Source of the DNA: Chara braunii
Lineage: Eukaryota; Streptophyta; Charophyceae; Charales; Characeae
NCBI GenBank assembly: GCA_003427395.1
Contig: BFEA01000150.1
Span: 2,246,688 to 2,302,057 of the forward strand
Length of the DNA stretch: 55,370 bases
Reading direction: 5' to 3'
The translations under genes and the position numbers were made by a program. The notes below the pieces were generated by a model. The model was not told the origin of the DNA and made no database searches. It worked only from the letters and a program-made list of their open reading frames with translations. Positions 29,169 to 39,473 of the stretch are shown in pieces. Position 1 is the first letter of the stretch, and each line of letters begins with the position of its first letter.

Positions 29169-29593
29169 CATACTTATCAATCCTCCTGTATACAACGCCA
29201 CGTGAGATGGGTGTCTCTGACGATCGAGACTTCCTTTGCCGCGATCGGAGAACGTAATTCTGGACATCCCTGTGCATACTGGCTTCCGCCGAGAGACGGA
29301 ATCCTCACTACACTGTCAAAGCTAGCAGCGATATACCTAGTCAATGCTGCTATTGCTGCTGTCAGCTACACCCACCTAACCGCGTCAGCCCTGAGGAGTT
29401 TCCGTAACAGTGAAGCTATCTTTCATCTGTGACCTCACAGATCATAACAATTGAACGGCAGACATTTCATATCTGCAAGGGCAAAATTTCAGAAAGAGAC
29501 GAAAGACGGAAAGCCTCGATACGAAATTTCAGAAAGAGTCCACGTTGCAGTTCTCGATTTTTGTTTGTCGTCCTCTGCACCATTGCATCAAAA

Positions 29594-29652
29594 ATCATGC
29601 TAATAATCTTCTCCGCACCGTTGCCTCTAGTTTATTTTAACGGATGTCCCGT
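29594..29652 (-). pseudogene. U6 snRNA fragment, degenerate
   Basis: The reverse complement reads CGGGACATCCGTTAAAAT, then after a diverged stretch GGAGAAGATTATTAGCATG, following U6 order. TTAACGG flanks both sides of GGATGTCC as an inverted pair. Confidence 0.55.
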
Positions 29653-29659
29653 TATCCGT

Positions 29660-30490
29660 TAAAATCCCAAAGGGTCCTAATCAAGTCCGACAAATGCCGT
29701 CAAACTTCTACTTCAACTTCGTCTCCATACAGGACACACCTCACTCACTCTGTCGTGTGGGTCGATAACCTCCCTCGTCGTTCCCTCCCGCCCCCCCGGG
29801 GGGCAAGACCACCCCTTCCTTTCAGCCACAACTAAAAATCGATAACAACCCCATTTCCTCCCACCTCCCTGAGGGTCCTCCCTTCCAACCACAGCCATAT
29901 AAATTGACGAGCACCTGCCTTGAGGGGGTAAATACTAAAAACAAATACAGCAATACAACGCTTCGTAATCAGCTGCAACAGCCACCACCTTCCCTCAATT
30001 AGACCTTCCCTGTGACAATCTATAATAATAACTACCCTACAAGTTCCCAACCCCCATAACATTTCGTGAGCAGCGGAACTTTCGATACCACCGTGTGCAT
30101 CAGATAGAATGTCCACTCTCCTTCTCCAGGCCCCCTCCCTCTCCCCCTCCCCCCCAGCCGTCCATGTCATAAACCCCTGAACCCCCGATTACTGCTTGTG
30201 AGAACCTGCAGTTCTGCACTGAGCCCCCGACATGTAGGAAATTAGTAGATACTAGAAAGCTAGTAGATACTAGAAAGTTAGAAACCATGACCCTGTAAGC
30301 AGGGGATTCCTTTGGTAAGTCACAAGACTTGCAACACAAAGGAAAAACAAAACAGAAAAAAAAATCAAAGGGGCAAAACACAAGTCCCTAGAAGGGACCC
30401 TCTCGGGGATTGTGACCAGATCACCACCTTCACTGCAAGGCCAGCTCACACACAGATGGAGCATCTGCAATATCAGCAATTGCTACAGCA
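29660..30490. other. Anonymous sequence, no gene
   Basis: A 17-bp direct repeat (AGTAGATACTAGAAAG) occurs at about 30245 and 30263. Nothing else is recognised. Confidence 0.4.
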
Positions 30491-30495
30491 TGACA

Positions 30496-30500
<5 letters not shown>

Positions 30501-30575
<75 letters not shown>

Positions 30576-30576
30576 N
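30501..30576. repeat. (CT)n microsatellite ending in N
   Basis: A CT run of about 75 bp, broken by an N at 30576. The window's 3' end is a similar CT run. Confidence 0.95.
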
Positions 30577-30724
30577 CCTCAAGCTCCTGCTACAAAACAG
30601 GTCACACAGGGCAAACGCCCCAGCACCGGCCAGTGTCGTTCTGGGATCAGCAAACCAAGAGCTCAGAACACTACTACTCTAGCAAACACCAGCCAGGATT
30701 CAGCTATCCCTGAAATCCTGTTAT
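30577..30724 (+). repeat. Dispersed repeat, empty-site copy
   Basis: This 148-bp sequence (starts CCTCAAGCTCCTGCTACAAA) matches 52160-52452. The two are essentially identical for the first 90 bp and similar after that. At 52260 the other copy is interrupted by a TTAA-flanked MITE that is absent here. Confidence 0.9.
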
Positions 30725-30752
30725 CCATAATAGAAGAAACCAAATGTCACCC

Positions 30753-30790
30753 CTGTCTCTTATACACATCTAGATGTGTATAAGAGACAG
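30753..30790. other. Nextera mate-pair junction adapter (artefact)
   Basis: CTGTCTCTTATACACATCT is followed at once by its reverse complement AGATGTGTATAAGAGACAG. This is the full 38-bp junction formed by circularised Nextera mate-pair fragments. The sequences on either side may come from places kilobases apart. A (CA)n plus A-tract follows. Confidence 0.97.
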
Positions 30791-30796
30791 CACACA

Positions 30797-30829
<33 letters not shown>

Positions 30830-31235
30830 TAACACACACAATAACACAAACACCTGCATCGTCAATCATCACATAATTTCCTTCATCCTCAAATTTGAGT
30901 TAACATCAATACTTCACTGAGTTTCACTAAGAATTTTCACAAAACTCTCCCCAACCTTTGAACTTGTTTGCTCCACAATAGCCGGATCAATTTTTTTTCT
31001 TTTTTCTTTTGGGGGGGGCAGTAGTGTTCAGTCACCGACGTGCATTCTGACCCGTCTGATTTTGGGACCATGTCAACTCATCCAGGGGCATCTGACCATT
31101 CTAGATTTAGGGTCGTCCGCGTGCGCTCTGGCCAGGCTACTTTTTTTGGCCGCGTTCAGACCCAACTACTCGTTTTGCATCCGTGTAAATTAACTTACTG
31201 CGTTGATCATTCACACAAACTCCCTCCACACAGTC
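30791..31235. other. (CA)n/A-tract and anonymous sequence
   Basis: The microsatellite at 30791-30836 is followed by anonymous DNA. If the neighbouring gene continues 3', its next exon or intron should lie here, but the adapter at 30753 limits confidence. Confidence 0.4.
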
Positions 31236-31238
31236 AGA
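31231..31238 (-). promoter_or_regulatory. 5' splice donor at the end of the large exon
   Basis: The minus strand reads CTACTGAG/GTGAGTTCTG, a strong plant-type donor. The in-frame TGA lies within it, so the stop is probably intronic. The matching acceptor was not identified. Confidence 0.6.
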
Positions 31239-33550
31239 ACTCACCTCAGTAGCCGGTCCTCCTCTGTCCTGTCGGCCATCAAGGCGTCGGACTGTTGACT
31301 TGACTCCTCCCCAGAGGTATCCCTTGCCATTGTTGAGCTTATTCTAGACGAGGTTGAATCGAGCAACGATGAGCCAATGCTCAGTGATGCATCTTCTGAA
31401 GCCTCATCACCGTGCGTCAAACAAAATGGAGGCACCGAGAGCCCAGACGACTTTGGTCCATGGGGGTGGGAATGAGGTGAGAAGTATCTCGGTGATTGTG
31501 AAGGAGATGGTGACGAAGACCCCATTGCAGACATGCCCAACCCCCGAGTATGGCGGCGGATAGCCATCTGATCACGAAGCTGACTAAGCAAGTGAGTTTG
31601 CAGGGGCAATTGGGACTGCATGGACAAATGCGCTGAGGGTCGGGAGGAGGACAACCGTGAGGGTGGCGATGGGCAATAACTCAAAACCTTTGCTGAAGGA
31701 GATGGTGGACATCCTGATGGCGATTGTGGACGTCCTGATGTCGCAGGTTGATGTCCTGGGACTAATGGAGGTCGGCCCGATGGCGACGGAGGGCGCCCTG
31801 ACGGCGATGTAGGACGCGCTGACGGTGATGACGATCTTGCCATGAACGGGGGGCCCGCCAACACAGCCTCAGAGTTGTGAGCTGTTGATTTAGAGTGGTG
31901 TAACTGGTTTCTGAGTGGTCGAGTGGGAAGAGGAGGCGCAGGAGGGATGCCCGAGGCAGGCACATCCCTTGACGAGGAAGAAGTAGCTTCAGACCTGGAC
32001 ATTCCGGCTCGTGCAGCATCCAAAACCACACGGTTTGGCACGGATCGGGGGGGAGACAATGGCCGACCAGATTCATTGCCAGCGCATAAAGGATGGGAAG
32101 CCGAGAGGGACGACTGACGTGTGTTGGACGTAGTCCGCGGATTCGCTTTCTGATTAAACGATGGAGGTGGCGGGAACTGCGGAGGGGGAGGAGGGATTGG
32201 TTGTGAGCCATGCATCACATGTGGGGGTGATGAAGGGGCGGAAGCAGATGAGTAACGCAGACGCGCGCGAGGATTAGAGAACTGTGACAGCGATCGTGAG
32301 CGCATGTGGCTCTTGCTCTGCAAAGACTGAGGTTGGGCAGACGGCGAAGGAAATTGGCCAGGAGAGGCAGTCCTTGATGGAGTGCCTGGCGGTGGTGGGA
32401 TTGGATTTATAGACGGTGATGACGGAACAGAGGGCGGCATCAGAGTAAGCGATGTAGACACCGGCACCACAGGATCTACTGTGTCAGTGATATCGGAGGT
32501 GGACGATGCTGGCAATGGTGCTGTGACTGAGTCAAGCGCCTCCACCGAAGAGGAACGGTGAAGTACCGCAAGCTCCGAAGGGTAGGAGGATGACTCATCA
32601 GCTGTAAGACCAGAAGCCGACTCATCCTCAGCTTGGATCCGCACAGGGACAAGTGCATTGTCTATCCCCGCACTTGTCATTCCAGGGTTGCTCCGCAACA
32701 CTGGTAAGTTAGACGATGATGTTGACGGCATAGAGGTGGTCTGCAACGGAGGACGAACAGACTGGGGGATCGCTAAAGGAGGGCCTCGGATATGTGCATT
32801 CGCAAACCCTGCAACCGCTCCGACACCGACGCCCGGCAGGGTCATCGTCATGCCCATGCTTGGAGATAACCTGGGCCCAGCAGCAGGCGATGCCATGACC
32901 GGAAGAGAGACACCCGCAGGTCCACCGGAGACACTTGCCGCTGCCCCTGGATGGCCAATCGCACTGCCCTGCACGCCTTCACCACCTGCAGCCCTAGGGT
33001 CACGTAACCGTATGCTCTCCAGACTGGGCCCCATCATGAAACCGCTTCCGCCGGGACCTATTGGCACAGGAATGCCGATCGTTGCAGGCATCCCATGGAG
33101 GCGATTACACCCTGGGCACTCAAACTGCGGACACCCCGGAGGCACATGGAAGATTGTACCGCACGATGGGCAAGCGTAAGGCAGTGGCTGCAAACCCCAC
33201 ATTCCTGTGTCCGATGCCACCATCAACTGTGACACCGGACGACTCCCGTACCCTTGTCCGGGAAGTCCAGCATTGTTCATCCTCTGCTGACTCAAGTAGA
33301 GAACAGATGCTGCCGTGTAGTTCAGCAAGCAGAGGAGAAGACAGGCAATTATCCAGTAAATCACTTTTCCTCCGATGATCAGGAACATCACCGTGAGCCA
33401 GATCGTCCCAAAGATCATGTTTGTCATGACCAGACCAGAGCGCTCTCCTGCAAGGCATCCAATAACCAATTTCACTCTGTCAGAGCCAAGTACAGCCAAC
33501 CCGGGTCCAGAAGCATTGAGCAATCCATAGGCGCTCTCAACCAAAGCCAT
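31236..33550 (-). CDS. Large exon: membrane protein with LSD1-like zinc motif and Ser/Pro-rich tail
   Basis: This is the only convincing coding sequence. The frame is open from a TGA at about 33600; the first ATG (MALVESAYGL) is at 33550 and is preferred over the GTG at 33580. Numbering from the GTG codon, residues ~51-73 and ~75-98 are hydrophobic and probably membrane-spanning. CPSC (137-140) and CPGC (155-158), with PPG between, resemble the LSD1 zinc finger of plants (C-x2-C...C-x2-C). From residue ~190 the chain is low complexity: Ser/Pro/Gly-rich, a polyproline stretch near 460-475 (PPPPPQFPPPP) and SPSGRPP-like repeats near 580-640. That part is probably disordered and may bind SH3- or WW-type partners. 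LSD1 fingers act in plant cell-death and transcription control, but the membrane pairing is unfamiliar and the function is unknown. The frame ends at TGA inside a splice donor (AG/GTGAGT), so the true protein very likely continues. Frames on the other strand are shadows. Confidence 0.8.
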
Positions 33551-33599
33551 GCATACGACTGAGTATCCACGCTTAGTCACTAGCGTGACACAACAAGCT

Positions 33600-33960
33600 G
33601 TGGCTCATCTAATTTCCAACTCCATCCATCATGTTCAGCTTCTCATCTGACCAGACCAACACGCGAAGAAACAGATTCAACAAAACCTTTCTTTTTTGTG
33701 TTTATGTTTTTTCCCCCTCCCAAAACAGGTCCTTCTGGGCCCGGCTAATGCTGAGCAGCAGTTCAGTTCCAATTATATAATATATATTATATAATATATA
33801 CCGTTAACGCACCCCCATGTTATGGCCCAGGGATCCCTGGCAGCATTGATTGCTTCATTTAGAGAAGGATCGACTGTCAGTTAAGCCCATACTGTGATCC
33901 CACACCAGCGTGTCCGAAGTAAAACTGACGGACCAAAAGTTTCATTTTCCCAAGGTTAGA
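33600..33960. other. Upstream region of the minus-strand gene
   Basis: It contains a T-rich tract (33690-33715), an AT-only palindrome at 33775-33802 (ATTATATAATATATATTATA) and a dispersed sequence beginning GGCAGCATTGATTGCTTC (33836). That sequence recurs diverged at 36438, and its first words also occur near 575 and 12292. No promoter could be assigned. Confidence 0.4.
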
Positions 33961-33974
33961 ATTTAACAGTGTCG

Positions 33975-33992
33975 GTCCTTCGGGACATCCGT

Positions 33993-34024
<32 letters not shown>

Positions 34025-34060
34025 GCCCCCCCCNCCCCCCCCCCCCCCNCACACACACAN
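33975..34060 (+). pseudogene. U6 5' half running into poly-C/CA/poly-A with three Ns
   Basis: GTCCTTCGGGACATCCGTTA, AAATTGGAACGATACAG and AGAAGATTAGCATG match U6, then the sequence becomes a C-run where U6 has GGCCCC. (CA)n and an A-tract follow, with Ns at 34034, 34049 and 34060. The U6 part is sound; what follows is an unresolved assembly. Confidence 0.8.
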
Positions 34061-34199
34061 AAAAAAAAAAAAAAAAAAAAAAAAACAGTGTCGTCCTTTG
34101 CTGCGGTTGCCTCTTCCCACCAAGCCTCTACCAGGCCTGCGCCCTTAAGGAAAGAACCCTTACGCTGCCCGCTGTAAGATTCTCTGGAAAAAAAATGCT

Positions 34200-34300
34200 A
34201 AAAAAACACCCACAGGACAAGCAGTACAAAGTACAAACTTAAAACTTAAAAAGTTAAAACTTAAAACTTAAAAAGTTTGAACTTAAAAAGTTAAAAACTA
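34200..34300. repeat. AACTTAAAA minisatellite
   Basis: Imperfect repeats of ACTTAAAAAGTTAAA, able to fold back on themselves. Confidence 0.8.
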
Positions 34301-34547
34301 GTAACACCCTTCTGAGCCCACAAAATACAAAACAGTAAAACCTGCAATAACCCACGCCAGAAATGAGTTCCTTCTATCTATGGAAGGCTTTACCCCACCC
34401 AGTTGCGCTCCTGCCTTCCTTCTCCTTCCCCGAAAATGTCCGATCCTTGCTCAAAACCCGCCCGAGCTCACTGGGAGGGCTATTTCCTGGTGGCGGAGGG
34501 AATGGTGGAAGAGGATACAGGACAGAAGAGGACACATGACAAGGGAG

Positions 34548-34740
34548 ATATAAAACCGAAGCCGGGTAATGGCCCTGGCAATGAACATTATGCTGGGACA
34601 CCGGACCTGGTTTCAAGCAGGTGCAGCTCCCCGCCAATAGAGCGGAAGAGGATAGAGAAGAGAAGAGCATACATGACAGACACTGTAAAAAGCCGAAGCT
34701 GGGTAATGGCCCCGATAATAAACATTATGTTGGGACGGAG
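34548..34740. repeat. Diverged 140-bp duplication
   Basis: CCGAAGCYGGGTAATGGCCC through AACATTATGYTGGGAC occurs just before the two-hairpin element at 34594 and again at 34691-34737, followed by a remnant (GGAGCAACCGGCTCC). It may show sequence that belongs to the element upstream of the hairpins. Confidence 0.7.
34594..34646 (+). repeat. Two-hairpin element, copy L
   Basis: GACACCGGACCTGGTTTCAAG then CAGGTGCAGCTCCCCGCC and AATAGAGCGG. It is diverged but keeps the same order and spacing. Confidence 0.65.
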
Positions 34741-34769
34741 CAACCGGCTCCCTGCTTGCTAGGGTAGGA

Positions 34770-35340
34770 TGCTCCTAGCACCCCCTCTAGCAACTCAAAC
34801 CTGGTTTGAAAACCAAAATCACAGACCACAGGCTACGAATGCTTATCTGGTTTTAAGATACCTCGTTGCGATCATTAACGAGGCCCATGGGAGCCTTCCG
34901 TCTAAGATGAGGACGTACCGAGAAAGACACAGAGCTAATGGTTTCCAGGAAAACAGTACCACGTTCACGATCTAACACAAGGAAATAATCAGACAGGAGG
35001 AAGTATAAGTTCGATCTCGAGGCCTGCGGAAGAGGGTTAGAAATGTGCTCTTCTCCACTCAGTCCATAGTAGCTTGATATGTGGCACCAGATAATCCTTG
35101 CAGGTACTTCTCGTGGAACAGGAAGACCACAGAGCTATCGTTGTGGCCAGAGGCCTTCAACACAGGGACTCAAGGAACACACAGTAATCCTTGGGCAGCA
35201 CGGACCGTCCTCCGGATCCTGCTGAAAGATACACTATGTCAGGAGAGTGTGCTATGTCAGGAAAGTACCGCACAACACAGAGTTACAAACTGTATAGACA
35301 TGTACGTGGTGTAGCGAAGCAAACAACATCCAGGCTGGAG
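34770..35340. other. Anonymous sequence, no gene
   Basis: No gene or repeat is recognised. Confidence 0.4.
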
Positions 35341-35347
35341 ATGGCCA

Positions 35348-35420
35348 GCAGCCTAGCTCAGTTGGTTGAGAATGCAAGTGGTTTCCAGGAGGTTGTGGAT
35401 TCAAACCCCTACGGCCGCCT
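35348..35420 (+). repeat. tRNA-derived SINE-like sequence
   Basis: CCTAGCTCAGTTGGTTGAGA is a near-consensus A box and GTGGATTCAAACCCC a good B box, about 38 nt apart. The acceptor stem is not supported, so it is a tRNA-derived retrosequence and probably not a functional tRNA. Confidence 0.6.
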
Positions 35421-35539
35421 GCGGCAGGCTTGGTGTCAAGGAGCTGAGATAGTTGGCTAGGCCCTCCTCTGGCCGGTTCGGTAGGAGCCGGGGTGTCACC
35501 GATCCGTGCTCCTGCTGTCCCTCGGTGGGGGTTAGGAAA

Positions 35540-35654
35540 CTACCTTCTTCCCCCGAATACAACGTACGGTCATTATAGCTGTATTTGAGGCATCTTTCAG
35601 TCCAGATACAGCTATAATGCCCTTACGTTGTATTCGGGGGAAGAAGGTGGGTAG
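35540..35654. mobile_element. Foldback MITE-2, copy 2 (~115 bp)
   Basis: CTTCTTCCCCCGAATACAAC and its inverse flank a loop with GAGGCATCTTTCAGTC. The arms pair over about 45 bp with very few mismatches. It is the cleanest copy of the family. Confidence 0.9.
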
Positions 35655-35928
35655 TACTCCCTGCACAGAGGGGAGTGGATGGTGCCACCTAGCAGGTTGT
35701 TCCCGGCATTGGTGTTGTTTGTTCCTGGCGTAGATAGGTAGGTAGTCGGAGGTATATTGTGTAAAGAATATAGCTTCCTTTTTTAAAACACAAAAAAGAA
35801 ACAAAAAAAAACAAAAACATACAGGTTAAGCACAGACCCAGAATAGATCAGATAGGGAGCTCGTAGACTACGGCTTGGAAAATCCTGATTGCAATGTCAC
35901 ACAATTTGTGAGTTCTCGAGATGTAAAA

Positions 35929-36033
35929 CTACAGCCTTCACCAAAAATAGAACGCCCGGTCATTATAGCCATATTTGGGGCATCTTTCAGTCTAAAAACA
36001 GCTAGGTGTTCTATTCGGGGGAAGACAGTTAGT
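35929..36033. mobile_element. Foldback MITE-2, copy 3, partly decayed
   Basis: The left arm CTACAGCCTTCACCAAAAAT and the right arm ending GGGGGAAGACAGTTAG keep the loop GGGGCATCTTTCAGTCT. The right arm has a deletion (AGCTAGGTGTTC). Confidence 0.8.
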
Positions 36034-36670
36034 GCGAAGAACATGAAGTGCGTTGCTGTTCTACTGCTGCATGAGAACTGCTCCAGTCGCACAGGGAGCA
36101 TACGATGTCAAGCCACGTCATACAAGCAAGTACATTCAGAAGGTATCAATGTCGTTCCTATGGCCTAGATACAAGGTACTAAACTCCAAAGTACGAGACA
36201 TCGTTGCGGGTTTCTCTAATGGCTAAGTAAAAAACTGACATGGCAAGGAGGAAACCTGCCTCTCTGACTCTGACCTCCATCCAATCATACGTACCGACTG
36301 GCGCTCATGTCCGGCCGGTGGCTGATATTACTTTCGTGCATGTCACGGCTGGCCAAGCTGGGTGCTAGCGAAGTTATCCGCTTTGCTTTTGGTTTGGTGA
36401 GAATATAATGTAAGGTCAGTAACCTAGAGCGTCCGGTGGCAGCATTGATTACTCCCTGCCGAACGATTGAGATCGCCAGTGAGCCCATACGTGAAGGCAA
36501 GCCCCCTCCATTGTTAACTCTAATCCCCAAAAATGAAACATGCTAGCAAACAACCACAGTGACCACTCTCAATCCCCCACTGTGGACTGCCTTAAAATAA
36601 CTGTAGTAACTGTGATAACCATAGTTCTAGCCCTAGTCCAATCATTTGTGCAAAAGAAGGTATATTCTTC
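36034..36670. other. Anonymous sequence with a dispersed GCAGCATTGATT repeat
   Basis: GGCAGCATTGATTACTCCC through GAGCCCATACG (36438-36495) is the relative of 33836-33895. No gene is recognised. Confidence 0.45.
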
Positions 36671-36671
36671 T

Positions 36672-36909
36672 TCAAGACTTCAACCAGAAGAAAAAATTCC
36701 AGATATCCATTTGCAAAATTTTGCATTGTAAAACCGCTTCCCGTTGCCAGTAGTAAGACATTCGGTTCGCGCGTAATTCTTTGTAATTGGCAAAGAGATC
36801 TTTTCCTTCTAGTATTTTTCGTCGATACACGAAACCGTATCCAACATCCTCGACGTTTCCCTGCACTGCACAGTCGGATATCCGGACAACTCTCTCGCCC
36901 CGATTTCTC
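36672..36909 (-). CDS. Possible orphan exon, ~79 codons
   Basis: The frame has protein-like composition: RGERVVRISDCAVQGNVED, then GYGFVYRRKILEGKDLFANY and KELRANRMSYYWQREAV. It is preceded by a plausible acceptor (ATGCAG/TCGAG). I do not recognise the family. It could be an exon of an unseen gene or a transposon protein fragment; there is no supporting donor. Confidence 0.3.
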
Positions 36910-36917
36910 GACTGCAT

Positions 36918-37780
36918 GAAATACTATGAACCCATTCCTACGGCAGTATGAATCTGCCAGGGTGAATCAGGATAAGATAGAAATCATAGGATACGTTTTC
37001 TGAAATAGGCCAGAGTGAGACCAGTTGATGACAGAGGTACGGAGGGGGATGGCGGCCATGTACCTACTGACAACCGAGACTGTAGCGACTCTGGATCAGG
37101 CCAGAAACAACCGCAGTGACTGGAACGGGTCTAGTTGATGACCCATGTGTGGGGATGGATGGTGGCTGTGTACCTGCTGATGACGAAGACTAGACTATCT
37201 TCAGGTGACATATATGAAAAAATATGACCAGGACAATCAATAGTACTGTCCAGGTTGCTCAGCAGATGGCACAGGCTAGCCCTTGGCCAGGAAGGCGGGA
37301 GGGGGGCGCATGAGACACCGGCGTGCACATCTGGTTCCATACACTGGGGTACCTGGGTAAGCGTTTGGGGCAGTTAAGGTCTACCCATGGGGCCTGTAGA
37401 GAGAATGTTTATGGCCAGTGCCTGAAATACCAGTAGGACAGGGCTCGTTCGAACATGCTTCAACCAGGGCTGAGCGGAGTTCTGCTTAGCGCTGGTGCGC
37501 ACAACCGCTGACCTGAGCCATCGGGCTTGTAGAGGGAATGCTTACGGCCAGTGCCCGAAGTACCTGTACAATAGAATAATTAAACCAGGGCTTAGCTGGG
37601 TTCCTGCTTAGCGTAGGTGCCTGCAACCACTGTCAGGTCAGGTCACCTCGCCAAAATGGTAGCAGGGTGATTGTCCTGTGTGGTTGAGACTGGGGTAGGG
37701 CTGGATAAGTAAGGATGCGCTGAGGAGATTTGACGAAGGAGGGTGGGTGGGGTCTCATAATGGGTAAGACCTGTCAAACT
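36918..37780. repeat. Two diverged tandem duplications in anonymous DNA
   Basis: GTTGATGAC...GGATGG-GGC-TGTACCT units occur at about 37022 and 37134. GGSYTGTAGAGRGAATG units occur at 37391 and 37524. No gene is recognised. Confidence 0.55.
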
Positions 37781-37799
37781 ATATAATAAAAAAAAAAAA

Positions 37800-38450
37800 A
37801 ACCAGCACAAAATAGGGTATTTCTACTATTCTGCAATGACACCACCATGCAGCGAACATTCAAGCACAAGTCTCGCATCACATCGCTCAAACATGAGACG
37901 CGCAGCAGATAACGAAGTCCAAAAGTAGTCTCATCAAACTTAGTTGTCTTCATCGTCAGCGGCAGCTATGGCCACCCAACGCGACATCTAGGTAAGTCTC
38001 TCCCTTCGTCCTCTCTCGTGTGCCTCTCTCTCTCCCTCTCTCCAAGCTGCTCTCACTCCTCTCTCATGTCTCATAATGTCTTCCTTTCTCTGTCCATCTC
38101 TCGTGCTAAGGCTATGGCTATGGCACTCAGCACCGTTGACTACGCTGCCCTACGCTAACTCTCCCTCGCTCAGTCGGCACTCGAATGCACAAGGCCGCAG
38201 CAGCGCTTCCGCATTGAGTGTGAAGCATAACATCTTGATGTCCACGTGCTGCTTAACTTTAGCCTCAAGGACCCGCCTTCGAGGCTTCTTCTGATGGTTA
38301 TGGGCTGGTTCCCGTGCCTTTGTTCGTTGCTTCCGGAAGTTGCAGGTTTTCCTTGAATTTGGCTGCTTGACTGGACTGACTGGCTGACACCTGGAAATAG
38401 ACTTTTCCCACCTATAATCTTTATCAACCAGGGACTTCCTACCACGACCT
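37800..38450. other. Anonymous sequence, no gene
   Basis: A CT-rich part lies at 38000-38110. No coding frame is convincing. Confidence 0.4.
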
Positions 38451-38452
38451 AC

Positions 38453-38610
38453 TTAAACCACCAGTACTTACTAAAGTCGTGCCCGTTAACGCGCCACGAT
38501 TTTAGGAAACGTACGGGCCACTACAGGAGCACCCAAATTCGTCCAAATAGGAATGTTTCTAATCTATTTTTTTCCGCAACCGATAGCGGGGCCAAGTACT
38601 GGTGGTTTAA
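38453..38610. mobile_element. TTAA-flanked MITE, copy 5 (158 bp)
   Basis: TTAA-ACCACCAGTACTTACT and GGCCAAGTACTGGTGGT-TTAA. A second, solitary left end (TTAAACCACCACTACCTTCC) lies at 38649. Confidence 0.8.
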
Positions 38611-39470
38611 GGCATCCGTAATCAATGTACTAACGAAAGCTACTCTTCTTAAACCACCACTACCTTCCTCTGTGTTGGGAAAAATAGGAACCTAGCCTAC
38701 TCCGAAAACGTTTGGAGGTCCCGCGGAGACTCGGCCTCCCGAGCCCCATGTGGGCTCGCTCTTGGGGGAGAAAAAACAAGGAATGAAATGTATCAAGATC
38801 ATTGATGTCGGGTAATGCCCTCCAAGGCCATACAGTACTACTACACTGAATGAATCTGACCAGTATAAGGGCCCAATCCTTGTTATTTTTTCCTTTTTTG
38901 TTCTTCTTATCTATGTTTTCTTTGTTCCCCACCAGCATGGCAGGGTGTATTAAACGTTCTGACAAGGAGCGCTGTGTGCTGAGCACAAGTGGTTAAAAGG
39001 TACCCCCTCTTTTCAGCCCAGGTTAACCGCCCCAGCCCTGAAAAGTGCATTTCGGGATAAAGCCTGGAAATCCTGAAAAACTGGAAAGAGAGAATTTTGC
39101 ATGAAAGCACAGTTTTGCCTTGGGATTGTAAGTCCCTTCATCCATTTTTTTACCTTTTTTTTTTTTTTGCTGTTGGTTTTATCTATGGACCGGTGACAAG
39201 TCTGGCGTAAAAGGGGTGGGACGAGAGAACTCCAGGCCCTCTTGGTGTCTTCTCGGTCAGGTAGGACCCGATGTATCCACCCTGTTTTAGGGCCATCTCC
39301 AGCCAGTGCTACAAGTTATCAGCTAGTCCTCTTACAGCCTTTTCAGGCCCTCATATGCCACGTATCTGGCTCTTTTTCTTTGCCAGATGCATGCACCGAT
39401 AAGCCTTTTGTAGGCCATTCCTCCACCAAAGTTCCACATGGCGTCTTCTATCCACTCAATCTCATGATCA
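38611..39470. other. Anonymous sequence, no gene
   Basis: It contains a solitary MITE left end at 38649 and a T-run at 39160. Nothing else is recognised. Confidence 0.4.
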
Positions 39471-39473
39471 GGC

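Noticed and set aside
29361-29380. Translated peptide VSYTHLT, a well-known sign of Nextera adapter contamination
   Set aside because: The DNA (GTCAGCTACACCCACCTAAC) does not match the mosaic end; only the peptide coincides.
32658-33179. 173-codon plus-strand frame and other frames opposite the main gene
   Set aside because: They are shadows of the minus-strand exon, which has domain structure and the longer frame.
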